NCBI GenBank assembly: GCA_022842595.1
Contig: JALHPF010000010.1
Coordinates: 62,001 to 126,000, forward strand
Reading direction: 5' to 3'
DNA: 64,000 bases
Source: Rubrivivax sp.
GTDB taxonomy: Bacteria > Pseudomonadota > Gammaproteobacteria > Burkholderiales > Burkholderiaceae_C
Shown: positions 27,256 through 37,012 of the stretch, piece after piece
How positions within the stretch are numbered: position 1 is the first letter of the stretch
Layout of the letters: each line of letters begins with the position of its first letter
The notes under the pieces: generated by a model
Told to the model about the DNA's origin: nothing
Database searches by the model: none
What the model saw: only the letters and a program-made list of their open reading frames with translations
Made by a program: the position numbers and the translations under genes

Positions 27256-27861
27256 TCACCAGGCTTTGCGCGAGAAGTTCTTGTGGAAGGCGTAGGCTTC
27301 GGGCTTTCCGATCGGACCGACGCCTTTGGAATGGTCCAGCACCTCGGCCGAGGTGTAGGGGTAGTTGAGTGAGGCGAAGTTGGCGTTCAGGATGCCACAA
27401 ACCCAGTCCGTGTACTCGTCGGCTGTGGTGACGTTGATGCAGTCGTAGAGCGATCGGGTGGTACCCCAGCCGAAGCAATCCTTGAATTTCTCGTCGCAGT
27501 CGCGCAATACAGTGCCGAAGTTACAGGCCGCCTTGCCGTTCTTCAACTTGGGCCAGTTGCCCTTCGTCTTGTAATGGTCCCACTTGTTGCCCAGGCAGGA
27601 CGGCACGGCCTCGATCCCGGCCGACAACATCACGGACATGTGGCCGGACACCGAGCACACGTAGTTCTTGCCGTCGCTCTTGAACAGTTTCTTGCGATCG
27701 CCGTAGGTTGCCAGACTGCTCAGCGGCATGGCCGACCCGGCCAGCGCGGCGCCCTTTCCAAGCCCCTTCAACAGGGCCCGCCGGCGCGCAGCCGAAGCCA
27801 GATCAGTGACAGCGGGTGTCTGTATCGGCTCGGGAATCTGGTCGTCGTGTTGTGTTGTCAT
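27256..27861 (-). CDS. Cysteine-rich exported protein of unknown function
   Basis: A 201-residue protein that I do not recognise. Residues 26-46 (RRRALLKGLGKGAALAGSAM) look like a Tat-type or hydrophobic signal. The mature part has seven cysteines (69, 89, 113, 122, 129, 141, 155) and many aromatic and Lys residues, ending SRKAW. The ATG at 27861 has GAGG 8 nt upstream; a GTG three codons earlier is less likely. It sits directly before the PqqD-like/HprK-like/nucleotidyltransferase operon on the same strand, separated by a terminator, and may be the substrate of that system. That is inference from position. Confidence 0.65.
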   Translation of the reverse strand: MTTQHDDQIPEPIQTPAVTDLASAARRRALLKGLGKGAALAGSAMPLSSLATYGDRKKLFKSDGKNYVCSVSGHMSVMLSAGIEAVPSCLGNKWDHYKTKGNWPKLKNGKAACNFGTVLRDCDEKFKDCFGWGTTRSLYDCINVTTADEYTDWVCGILNANFASLNYPYTSAEVLDHSKGVGPIGKPEAYAFHKNFSRKAW

Positions 27862-28137
27862 TCGATGCACCTCGCAGGGAGAGTCCAGTCCTGCTCGTAC
27901 AACAGGTTGCCAAGAAATTGGTTCAATGATCTCACGCTCGGCAAGCCAGATTCATGCTGCGCCAACCGGCGGCCCGGCCGCGGCTTGTCAAGCTCGGCGC
28001 CATGGTTGTCTCGGGTTGAAGCGATCGCGTGCGTTGGCCATTCCAGGCACCTCATCAAGGATTCGCTTCAACGAGGAGCCATTTTGCAGATTGCACTCGA
28101 ACGCGCCGTGCGGCAACTCGAAGCACCCATCACGACT

Positions 28138-29139
28138 TCAAGCCTGCCTGCGGCGGCGGACGTAGAACACGCCCGCCAAGGCCAGGCCGGCCAGGGCCAG
28201 CGAACCCGGCTCGGGAACCCCGTTCTGGTTCTGGTTCGGGTTCGTTCCACACCCCTGGCCATTGCCACCCGTACCACCAGACAAGGTTCCGGCGCACAGC
28301 CCGACGGTGAAACTATTGAGCTTGAAGGCGTCGTTGCCGGCGTTCAGGGCGCTGGTTGCCGCACCGAAATACGTGGTGATCAGGAAGTAGCTCGAAAACA
28401 GGCTGCCGCCCGTTGCCGTCTGAGCAGTGCCCGGCGTCGAGTTCGTGTTCATGTCCAGGCTCTTCACCAGCGTCCAGCCCTCCAGCGCTGCGGCTGTCGT
28501 GCCGTCCATGGTGGTGCTCCCGCTCGCCTTCTGGTTGGCCATGAGCGTGGCAGCCGCATTGGCCACGTTTCCGCCACCTGTGTAGGCCCAGACCATCAGG
28601 TCCGCGTCCAGATTCTTCCAGCCGATGCCCACGTTCGTCAGGCTGACCTTGCTGCTACCGAAGTCGAGGAAGAGCGCTTCGATGCTGCCGCCACAGCCAG
28701 AATTGTTTCCGGACAGGGTGACCGAGCCGCCGATGCCGACGCTGTTGGCCGTGCCGCAACCCGACGTGACGTTGTCGAAACCGTGCTGGCCGTCATTGAT
28801 GGTGTTGCCCGTCAAGCCGTCGGTGGCGTTTTCCTTGGTGCCGGTGTAAGCACCAAAACCCGATGTGTTCCAGTCGGCCATCCGGCCCTGCGTGAAACCC
28901 GTTCGTGGGGTGCCGTTGAGCGTGGCATTTGTGAAGCCCCAAGCCGTCATGGTGGCCGTCACCGTCCCGGCGGTACAGGACTTGCTGTCGACCGTGGCGC
29001 CGCTGGTGCCGACATTGCAGTTGGTCGACGTTCCGCTACCCGGCACGAAAGTACCCTGGGCGGAAGCTGACCCACCGACCGCGAGTGCGGCGCCTGCGAT
29101 CAGGGTCGTCGCGAAAAGCTGAAGCAAGCTGGATTTCAT
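28138..29139 (-). CDS. PEP-CTERM sorting domain protein
   Basis: A 333-residue secreted protein with signal peptide MKSSLLQLFATTLIAGAALA. The body is rich in Gly, Thr, Asn and Ser, with paired cysteines. An Asn/Gln-rich linker (NPNQNQNG) leads to the sorting signal VPEPGSLALAGLALAGVFYV, followed by RRRR. It should be processed by XrtA and released or attached at the surface. AAGG lies 8 nt before the chosen start at 29139; upstream in-frame starts (29154, 29253) lack this. A sigma-54-like promoter lies at 29198. Confidence 0.92.
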   Translation of the reverse strand: MKSSLLQLFATTLIAGAALAVGGSASAQGTFVPGSGTSTNCNVGTSGATVDSKSCTAGTVTATMTAWGFTNATLNGTPRTGFTQGRMADWNTSGFGAYTGTKENATDGLTGNTINDGQHGFDNVTSGCGTANSVGIGGSVTLSGNNSGCGGSIEALFLDFGSSKVSLTNVGIGWKNLDADLMVWAYTGGGNVANAAATLMANQKASGSTTMDGTTAAALEGWTLVKSLDMNTNSTPGTAQTATGGSLFSSYFLITTYFGAATSALNAGNDAFKLNSFTVGLCAGTLSGGTGGNGQGCGTNPNQNQNGVPEPGSLALAGLALAGVFYVRRRRQA

Positions 29140-29197
29140 GGGACTGACCTTCATAAACGCTGTCCGCTTCACAAGCAGACCTTCTCGAGCAGAATCA

Positions 29198-29213
29198 AGC
29201 AAAGCGCATGCCG
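29198..29213 (-). promoter_or_regulatory. Sigma-54 promoter of the second PEP-CTERM gene
   Basis: Minus-strand CGGCATGCGCTTTGCT has a perfect -12 box TTGCT and a -24 box with 5 of 7 matches, with GG-N10-GC spacing. The transcript would start about 47 nt upstream of the ATG at 29139. Together with the site at 6434 this suggests a PrsR regulon. Confidence 0.6.
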
Positions 29214-29307
29214 ACAGAACAATATTCATGGGAATCAAGGCCTTGCGGATCATCGCCCGCTCCGCCTGTGAGCATGTGTAAACCTCTCCGACGCTGGTTG
29301 TCCACAG

Positions 29308-32121
29308 TCAATTCACCGCCTTGAGAAGAGTGCCCGCGTCCCTGGCGTAAGCAGTACCGGCACCGAGACGGACCGCCGCTTCCAGTTCCTCGCGAGCCTC
29401 GACCTTGCGCCCCTGCTGTGCCAGAACGGCGCCCAGGTAGTAACGGATGCCGGCATGCGACGGGTCGCGCAACCGGGCGTCGCGCAGCAACTGCAGTGCG
29501 CGGTCCGCCTTGCCGGCATGGAAGGCGGCCCAGCCCGTGGTGCCCAGGACGTAGGCGACGTCGGGCTTGAGCTTGAGGGCACGGTCGGCGACTTCGAGCG
29601 CCGAAGGGTCCTTCAGGTCCACCAGGACGACGGCCAGGTTGTTCAGCGTCTCGGCATCGTTCGGGAGTTGGCGGACGAGCCTTTCGTAGGCCGTGCGCGC
29701 AGCCGCCAGATTCCCCACCCGTGCTTCCGCGTCACCCAGCGCACGCCACACCGCAGCGTCGTCGGGGCGGCTGCGCAACCAGTCGCTGGCCAGCGACATC
29801 GCAGCAGGCCGCTGCGCCGATTCGAGTGCGCCGAACAGACGCAGCAGGCTTTGCGTCGACTGCTCCACTGCGTGTGCGCGCCGGTAGGACTCGACCGCGG
29901 CGGGAAGCTGCTTGCGATACATCGCGACATCGCCCAGCAGGGCGTGCCCCAGCCCCGACTTGGGATGGCTGGCCAGGACGCTGCGCGCCATCGCCTCGGC
30001 CTTCGCCGGATCACCCTGGATCAGATAGACGTTTGAACGGAGCACGCGGGCGCGCAGGTGCTCGGGCCGCTCGGACAGCGCCTTGTCCAGCGCGTGCGCG
30101 GCGCCGGTCGGGTTGCCGGCCCGCGCCTGCAGGTCGCCAATCTGCGTCAACGCGGCGGCGTCGTACGACGCCACCGTGGTCGCGCGAGTCAATACCGTCC
30201 GGGCTTCGGTGAACTCCTTGTTCGCCAGCTGCACACGCGCGGTGGCCAGCAGCACGGCCAGGGTCTCTGGCGCCTTGCCCTGCAGGCGGGCCACGGCTGG
30301 CCGGGCCAGGTCCGGCCGGCCGCGCGCCAGATGGAAGTCGACCAGCTGCAAGGTCGGCCCCAGCCGTTGCCCGCTGTTGTCGTCGGCACGCTGCAGCCAG
30401 CGCAATGCTTCATCGGCATCGCCACGGGCACTGGACAGGCGCGCCATTTCGATCGCGTAGTCGGTGTTCTTCTCGTCCTTGGCGAGCAGCGCCGTCAGCC
30501 GCTTCAGCGCCGGGTCGAACTGCTTGAAGTCGATCTCGATGCGCGCCAGGTTCAGCATCGGCTCGGCAAAGGCGGGGGCGAGCTTCAGCGCCTGCTCGAA
30601 CGCCGCGCGCGCGGCGGGCACGTCGCCCTTCGCGGCCCGCGCCGAGCCGACGAGGTTGGCCAGTTGGGCGTCGCTTGGCCGGCGCTTGAACAACGCATCG
30701 GCAATCTCGACGGCGCGTGCGGCCTGGCCGCTGGCGATGTACAGGTTGGCAAGTACCGCACCGGCCTGGATCTGTCCGGGATCGCGTTTGTAGACCGCCT
30801 CGAGTTCGGACACCCCGGTCTGCAACTTGCCGGAATTGACGAGGCTGATGCCCATCAGTGCGCGCATCGCCGTGTCATCGGACTTCTTCAAGCCCTGGTC
30901 GGCGAGCTGCGCGGCTCGGGCGAAGCGGCCCGCCGACATCAGCGTCGCGGTCTGCAGGGCGCGGGCCTGCGTATCGTCGGGCTGCCGGCTGAGGTAGTTG
31001 TCCAGCGTCTCGATGGCCTTGTCGAGGCTCGACTCCCGCAGGTAGATGCGGGCGAGCAGCTTCGCGACCGGGCTGTCCGGCGCCTGGCCGACCACGGCCT
31101 CCAGGTAGGGCTGGGCCTTCACGAACTGGTCCAGACCGAAGTGGGACATGCCCCCCAGCATGAGCAGTTGGGGGCGGAATTTGAGCCTTTCGATCGGGAT
31201 CGGGTCGATGAGGTTGGTGACTTCGGCCAGCAACTTCTTCGCTTCGGCACGGTCGCCGCGCGCTTCGGCGAGCAGGGCCCCGAGGTAGGTGGCGCGGGGG
31301 TCGGAAGGGCTCACCTGCCGCGCCGCCTTGACGTCCTTCGCGGCTTGCTCGGCCTGGCCCAGGTCGAGGTAGATGCCGGCGCGGGCGACCAGAGCATCGC
31401 CATGGTCTGCCTTCAGCTGCAGCGTGCGCGTGTACAAGGCCAGCGCCTGCTTCAAGTCGCCGCGGACATGGGCGACCGTGGCCTGTTGGTAGGCAGCGCG
31501 AGGGGACAGCGGATCCAGCGCCACGGCCTTGTCGGCAGCCGTGCGCGCTTCGGCCAGTTGTCGAGCGCGGATGCGGATCGGCACCTCGGCAGCCCAGGCA
31601 TCCGCGCCGCCGACGTCGACCGAGCGCGCCTCTTCCAGGAACTTCAGCGCGTCGCGGGTCTGGCCGGTGTCGCTGGCGGCCGCGGCCTTGAGCAGCAGCA
31701 GCTTCGATTTCAGATCGGCGGGCAGACCCCCGTGGCTGAAGCGCGCCTGCGACAGCAGCAGCTCGGGGTTGCCCTGGGCGGTGACCGCTTCGGCCAGTGG
31801 CAACACCACCTCGATGGGATTCACCCCCAGTTTCAGCGCCTCGCTGAAGGCCGCTTCAGCTGCCGAAGCCTCGCCCTGGGCCAGCAGGGCCTTGCCCAGC
31901 AGCATATGCACGGCGAGCTGCTTGTTGTCGATCTTCAGCGAATTCTTCAGCTGGATGACCGCGCCGGCGTTGTCCTTTTTCTCGAAGCGCACGAGTGCAT
32001 CTTCATAAAAGCGGGCCGCCTGGGTGTTGGTCGACTGCGCCAGCAAGGGCAAGGAACTGGCGCCCAGCAGCACGCCCAGCAGCAGGGCGAATGCGATTCG
32101 GGGTGGGCGGGATTCAGGCAT
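29308..32121 (-). CDS. PrsT-like TPR-repeat protein, non-lipoprotein form
   Basis: A 937-residue exported protein of tandem TPR units, in the same family as PrsT. It differs from the other two copies in having an ordinary signal peptide (ALLLGVLLGASSLPLLAQS) and no lipobox cysteine, so it is predicted to be periplasmic and not anchored in the outer membrane. The motif QLKNSLKIDNKQLAVHMLLG in the first repeats mirrors the N-terminal repeats of PrsT. The start at 32121 is chosen because the additional 24 residues upstream are basic and would displace the signal peptide. Its role in the EPS system is inferred. Confidence 0.82.
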   Translation of the reverse strand: MPESRPPRIAFALLLGVLLGASSLPLLAQSTNTQAARFYEDALVRFEKKDNAGAVIQLKNSLKIDNKQLAVHMLLGKALLAQGEASAAEAAFSEALKLGVNPIEVVLPLAEAVTAQGNPELLLSQARFSHGGLPADLKSKLLLLKAAAASDTGQTRDALKFLEEARSVDVGGADAWAAEVPIRIRARQLAEARTAADKAVALDPLSPRAAYQQATVAHVRGDLKQALALYTRTLQLKADHGDALVARAGIYLDLGQAEQAAKDVKAARQVSPSDPRATYLGALLAEARGDRAEAKKLLAEVTNLIDPIPIERLKFRPQLLMLGGMSHFGLDQFVKAQPYLEAVVGQAPDSPVAKLLARIYLRESSLDKAIETLDNYLSRQPDDTQARALQTATLMSAGRFARAAQLADQGLKKSDDTAMRALMGISLVNSGKLQTGVSELEAVYKRDPGQIQAGAVLANLYIASGQAARAVEIADALFKRRPSDAQLANLVGSARAAKGDVPAARAAFEQALKLAPAFAEPMLNLARIEIDFKQFDPALKRLTALLAKDEKNTDYAIEMARLSSARGDADEALRWLQRADDNSGQRLGPTLQLVDFHLARGRPDLARPAVARLQGKAPETLAVLLATARVQLANKEFTEARTVLTRATTVASYDAAALTQIGDLQARAGNPTGAAHALDKALSERPEHLRARVLRSNVYLIQGDPAKAEAMARSVLASHPKSGLGHALLGDVAMYRKQLPAAVESYRRAHAVEQSTQSLLRLFGALESAQRPAAMSLASDWLRSRPDDAAVWRALGDAEARVGNLAAARTAYERLVRQLPNDAETLNNLAVVLVDLKDPSALEVADRALKLKPDVAYVLGTTGWAAFHAGKADRALQLLRDARLRDPSHAGIRYYLGAVLAQQGRKVEAREELEAAVRLGAGTAYARDAGTLLKAVN

Positions 32122-32247
32122 CTTCACGGCACGAATGCTAGAGCGGCGCTGACGCTGGGAGTGCCGAAGGGCGTCAAGCATTCCGCGATGCACGTGCGAA
32201 GTTGCGTCCGAACCCCGTGAATGTGGGGTGCTGCGTGCGAGGACGGA

Positions 32248-32862
32248 TTACTTCTCGATGCGCATCAGGCCGCTCGGCAGCACCTTCACCCGTGCGAGGC
32301 AGAGACCCTTGCCCTCGGTGAACTGGTCGAGTTCGGCCATGCTGCAACGGTCGCCGCCGTTGACCAGGACGCGACCGATATCGTCGCAGACGATGCCGGT
32401 GAAGTCGACGGTGCGCGTCTGCGCGTCACCGGGGCGCAGGCCCAGGAAGGACGTGCTCATCGTCTGGTAGACGACGCCGTCGGGGCGCAGGGCGGACAGA
32501 AACGGCACGAGATTGCCGATCGGGTACGGCAGCTTGTTCTCGAGCTTCAGCGACAAACGGCACCCCAGGCCCTGCGTCTCGCGCCGCAGCAGGCTCAATT
32601 CGGCCTGGACCGAGGGCTCGGCGGCACTGGCGGCAGCGCCCGGCGGAACCGCGGCGTCGGCGTAGCGCCAGGTGCCATCGTCCTTCAGGATCACCTTGCG
32701 GCCTTCAGGAGTCATCACTTCGATGTCGGCGGCAACGGCCGTGCCGGTCACTCCTAGCAGGGTGGCCGTCAGTGACGCGAAGAGCAGTCTTCCAGCCGCG
32801 AGCCGGATTCGAGCACTGGGGCAGTCGGACTTCGCTGTGCGAAAAAATCGAGGGATGCGCAT
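32248..32862 (-). CDS. Exported protein of unknown function, DUF3157-like N-terminus
   Basis: A 204-residue protein with a signal peptide ending near TAVAADIEV. Its first mature segment, VMTPEGRKVILKDDGTWRYA, is the short beta motif seen in DUF3157-type proteins. The rest has three cysteines and no enzyme signature. The start at 32862 keeps it clear of the upstream acyltransferase, whose stop is at 33034; the frame stays open to 33033. It may belong with the acyltransferase, 171 nt upstream on the same strand. Confidence 0.55.
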   Translation of the reverse strand: MRIPRFFRTAKSDCPSARIRLAAGRLLFASLTATLLGVTGTAVAADIEVMTPEGRKVILKDDGTWRYADAAVPPGAAASAAEPSVQAELSLLRRETQGLGCRLSLKLENKLPYPIGNLVPFLSALRPDGVVYQTMSTSFLGLRPGDAQTRTVDFTGIVCDDIGRVLVNGGDRCSMAELDQFTEGKGLCLARVKVLPSGLMRIEK

Positions 32863-33033
32863 GGCCAGGGTCGGGCGTTGGAGATGCCCTATTACATGCC
32901 ATGCGCGATGCAGCCGCAGCGAGGAAATCACGCGGAAGGCGTGAAGCACGACAGCGCCTCCAGAGGGGCGCCGATCGGCGAAAGTCCCGACAAAGCCCGC
33001 GATCGCGTTGCCTGTCCGGGCGCCGCCGCCCAT

Positions 33034-33804
33034 TCAGTTCATGGACAGCGATGCAGCAGGCTGCGCCCCCATCAGGCGGGAGATGATGCCTTCCTGTTCG
33101 TGCGCGGCGAACGCAAAGGGGTACAGCGAGCGCTCGGTCGCCGCCAGTTCCGGCCGGCCCGCCAACTTGGCAATCTGCTCGGTGATGTGGCTGAAGGGCA
33201 GCGCCAACAGCACCGCCGGGGCGTCGACGAAACGGTTGGTCCTTTCCTCGCCCACGACCTGGGCGCCCAGCATGCGCTCGTAGTACCGCACGTGCCGGGG
33301 ATTCACCTCCATCAGCAGCATGTCGTAGCGGCGGATGCAATGGGCCACGATGTAGGCCACATGGAACAGTGCCGCCAGGACGCGCTTGGTGCTGAATACC
33401 GGGTCGACCGCCAGCTTGGTGAACTCACACAGCCGCAAGCCTCTATCTCGCAATGCGGCAATCTCTGTCTCGAAGACATCTTCGCAGTTCATGCCTTCCG
33501 GGCTGTCCAGACCCACGGTGATCGTGCCGATGGTGAGGCTGTTGTCGGTGGCGGTGAGCGTGATGCGGTTCGAGGTCTGATCGTTGGGCAGACTGACGAT
33601 GCTGTACCCGCGCCAACCGTACCGCCGCTTCAGAAGCTGGCTGGCGGAGTCACGGCTGACGAAAGTGTCTGCGCTGCGGATCTTGAAGCATCTGCCATCC
33701 GCATGGCCAGCCATCGCCAGATCTAGACCATAGTCTTCTTCGCGGTGCTCCTGCCGCGGGGCCGCCAGCTGGGTGGCGACGAGGGAGTTCGCTTGTGGAT
33801 GCAT
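33034..33804 (-). CDS. FeeM-like N-acyl amino acid synthase / exosortase-associated acyltransferase
   Basis: A 256-residue GNAT-fold protein. Segments RYGWRGYSIVSLPND, CEFTKLAVDP and MLLMEVNPRHVRYYERMLG are typical of FeeM-like N-acyl amino acid synthases. It lacks the PilZ domain found on the paralogue at 22578. Such enzymes make long-chain N-acyl amino acids and are frequent beside PEP-CTERM genes. Start at 33804 (MHPQANS); the open frame continues to 33879. Confidence 0.72.
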   Translation of the reverse strand: MHPQANSLVATQLAAPRQEHREEDYGLDLAMAGHADGRCFKIRSADTFVSRDSASQLLKRRYGWRGYSIVSLPNDQTSNRITLTATDNSLTIGTITVGLDSPEGMNCEDVFETEIAALRDRGLRLCEFTKLAVDPVFSTKRVLAALFHVAYIVAHCIRRYDMLLMEVNPRHVRYYERMLGAQVVGEERTNRFVDAPAVLLALPFSHITEQIAKLAGRPELAATERSLYPFAFAAHEQEGIISRLMGAQPAASLSMN

Positions 33805-34063
33805 GTTGTGACTTTGGAACGGACCGGCCTCAAGAAGGCTCCAAATATGCCGAAAAATGACGCCGTCAGATGTTTCCAAAGATAAATTCTGCCCCCGGAT
33901 GGGGGGAGTCCAGATACAAAGCCCATCTCAGAGGTAACCATATGTTGCAGAATGGCCACTCTGTGCGGTTTGCTCTGTCATGGCTCCGGCCTGCTGAGGC
34001 CAGCAGCCGCAGCCTTGGGCGTCAAGCAAAGATGCCCACCCACATTTGGCAGTCCGACGGTCC

Positions 34064-35071
<1,008 letters not shown>

Positions 35072-35159
35072 GGCTTGAATTTTCCCACGCCGGTCTGGCG
35101 GCGCTGCGCGCAGCGCTTCACGGCAGCGCCTTCTGTGGCGAGCTCAGGGGTTCAAGGGC

Positions 35160-36056
35160 TCAGCTGCGCAGGTGGCGTTCGAAGAAGGTCAGCGTGCGCT
35201 GCCAGGCCAGGCCGGCGGCGGCCGCGTCAAAGCGCGGCGTGCTGTCGTTGTGGAAGCCGTGCTGGGTGCCGGGGTAGAGATGCGCCTCGTGGCGCACGCC
35301 GGCGGCCAGCAGTGCCGTTTCATACGCCGGCCAGCCGGCGTTGATGCGCTCGTCGTTCCCCGCGTAATGCAATTGCAGCGGCGCCTTGATGCGCGGCACG
35401 TCGCCAGCTGGCGCCTGGCCGCCGTAGTACGGCACCGCGGCGGCGAGCTCGGGCCACTGCGTGGCCAGCCAGTTGGCCATGCCGCCGCCATAGCAGAAAC
35501 CCACCACACCCACCCGGTGGTTCGTCTGCGGCAAACCGTGCAGGGCCAGCGCCGCGGCCAGGAAGTCCTGGCGCGATTTGGCCTGGTCCAGCTGCGTGAA
35601 GAGCTTGCGCGCGTCGTCCTCGTTGCCCGGGTAGCCGCCCAGCGGGGCCAGCGCGTCGGGTGCGAAGGCCACATAGCCAGCTACCGCCAGCCGGCGCGCG
35701 ACGTCTTCGATGTAGGGGTTCAGGCCCCGGTTCTCGTGCACCACCAGCACAGCCGGCCAGCCCTTTTCTGGCATTGCCGCAGCGGGCTGGACCAGCAGGC
35801 CACGCACCTGTCCATGGCCTTGGGCCGAAGGGAATTCAGCACGGCGCGTGCTGACGCGCACGTCGTCGGGCTTCACCTGCTGGGCCAGTGCGAACTGCGG
35901 GCTCAGCGCGGCCAGCCAGGCCGTGGCCACCGCAGCGCTGCCGGCATGGCGGCCGGCGGCGTCGAGGAAGCCACGGCGACTCAGGTCGCCATGCACGAAC
36001 TGGTCGAACAGGCGCAGCACCTCGGCAGGAAAGTCCTGGGCAGTGGCTCGGGGCAT
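35160..36056 (-). CDS. Dienelactone hydrolase family protein, Tat-exported
   Basis: A 298-residue alpha/beta hydrolase. The nucleophile is Cys in GFCYGGG, with Asp in GNDERINAG and His in TQHGFHND completing the triad, as in dienelactone hydrolases. An N-terminal extension contains LSRRGFLDAAG, a twin-arginine motif, followed by a hydrophobic stretch ending FALAQQ, so a periplasmic location is likely. Substrate unknown; family members open lactone rings of aromatic breakdown products. Confidence 0.85.
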   Translation of the reverse strand: MPRATAQDFPAEVLRLFDQFVHGDLSRRGFLDAAGRHAGSAAVATAWLAALSPQFALAQQVKPDDVRVSTRRAEFPSAQGHGQVRGLLVQPAAAMPEKGWPAVLVVHENRGLNPYIEDVARRLAVAGYVAFAPDALAPLGGYPGNEDDARKLFTQLDQAKSRQDFLAAALALHGLPQTNHRVGVVGFCYGGGMANWLATQWPELAAAVPYYGGQAPAGDVPRIKAPLQLHYAGNDERINAGWPAYETALLAAGVRHEAHLYPGTQHGFHNDSTPRFDAAAAGLAWQRTLTFFERHLRS

Positions 36057-36074
36057 GGTCGTGTCCTTGGGGGT

Positions 36075-36701
36075 TCAGCTGGGCACAGCCGGGGCGCGGC
36101 TGGCCTGCAGCGCCAGCACCAGGTCGACGACGGCGCGGCTGAGGGCGTCGCGTTCCTTGGGGTCGGCCAGGCGTGCGCGGTCGGCGTCGCTCAGGCCAGC
36201 ACCATCGCCGCCGAGCAAGGCCACCGGCACCAGCGCGGGGCCCCAGCGCGGGTCGTCGAAGAACGCACCCCAGGCCTCGCTGTCCAGCACCGCGGCTTGC
36301 AGGAAACCAGCGCACCAGTCTTCGGCGTCGACCCATTCACCGGTATCGGTCTCGGCGATGCTGAAGACCGGTTGCCAATCCTCGGGTGGGCCTTGCAGCT
36401 GCTTCTGGATGGCATGCAGATGGCGCAGCACCAGCATCGCCGCGCGCTTGCGCTGCTTCTGGCTGGGAAACGGCGCGCTGCCTTCGCCGTCGCCACCCCA
36501 CACCTGCGGCAACCAGTCGGCGGTGCGCAGCCGTGCCAGCACCGGCGGGCCGACCAGAAGTGCCGTCAGGTAGCCGTCCAGCGCCTCGACGTTCATCACC
36601 TCCTCGCCAGGCAGCGCCTGCAGCAGGTCGTCGAGGGCCTCGAGCTCGGCGTCGTCGAGTGCCTGTGTGTCGAGCTGCGGGTCGTATTGCGGGTAATCCA
36701 A
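36075..36701 (-). CDS. UPF0149 / YecA-like family protein
   Basis: A 208-residue acidic protein with the conserved segment EVMNVEALDGYLTALLVGP and the EWVDAEDWCAGFLQA region characteristic of UPF0149 (YgfB/YecA) proteins. No C-terminal SEC-C zinc motif is present. Function is not established. It is followed closely by the hydrolase gene on the same strand. Confidence 0.82.
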   Translation of the reverse strand: MDYPQYDPQLDTQALDDAELEALDDLLQALPGEEVMNVEALDGYLTALLVGPPVLARLRTADWLPQVWGGDGEGSAPFPSQKQRKRAAMLVLRHLHAIQKQLQGPPEDWQPVFSIAETDTGEWVDAEDWCAGFLQAAVLDSEAWGAFFDDPRWGPALVPVALLGGDGAGLSDADRARLADPKERDALSRAVVDLVLALQASRAPAVPS

Positions 36702-36710
36702 GTCGGTCTT

Positions 36711-36917
36711 TCAGAAGTCCGCGCGCAGGCACGGCGGCTGGGTGAGGTCGGCGTCCACGTCCATCAGCACGCTGGCCAGTTCCAGCGTGCGCCACAGGCC
36801 GGGCGGCATCTGCAGAATGCCCTCAGGGGTCTTCGCCTGGGCAATCCAAGCACCGATTTCTGCATGCTGGGCGGGGGTCAGCAGATGGCGGCTGAGCATC
36901 TCGTCGAGTGTCTGCAC
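36711..36917 (-). CDS. Small conserved-looking protein of unknown function
   Basis: A 68-residue protein (MQTLDEMLSRHLLTPAQHAE at its start) predicted to be helical, with no signal or membrane segment. It sits 9 nt upstream of the UPF0149 gene on the same strand and probably shares its transcript. I recognise no family. Confidence 0.6.
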   Translation of the reverse strand: MQTLDEMLSRHLLTPAQHAEIGAWIAQAKTPEGILQMPPGLWRTLELASVLMDVDADLTQPPCLRADF

Positions 36918-37012
36918 GGTGGCCCCAGGGCTGGCGGAAGGCGGACGGCTGACGCCGGAAGGTCACCCAGCATAGTGGCTTTGCGCCTGCACCCAGAATC
37001 CAGACTTTTTCA

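Noticed and set aside
26918..27478. Long form of the PqqD-like protein (186 residues)
   Set aside because: The added N-terminus crosses a rho-independent terminator and the end of the upstream gene, and does not resemble PqqD.
30058..32220. 720-residue plus-strand open frame opposite the third TPR protein
   Set aside because: Same shadow effect; the minus strand encodes a recognisable signal peptide and TPR repeats.
33805..34063. Possible promoter or gene between the acyltransferase and the epimerase
   Set aside because: Only a weak sigma-54-like match (about half the positions) and short shadow frames; nothing convincing.
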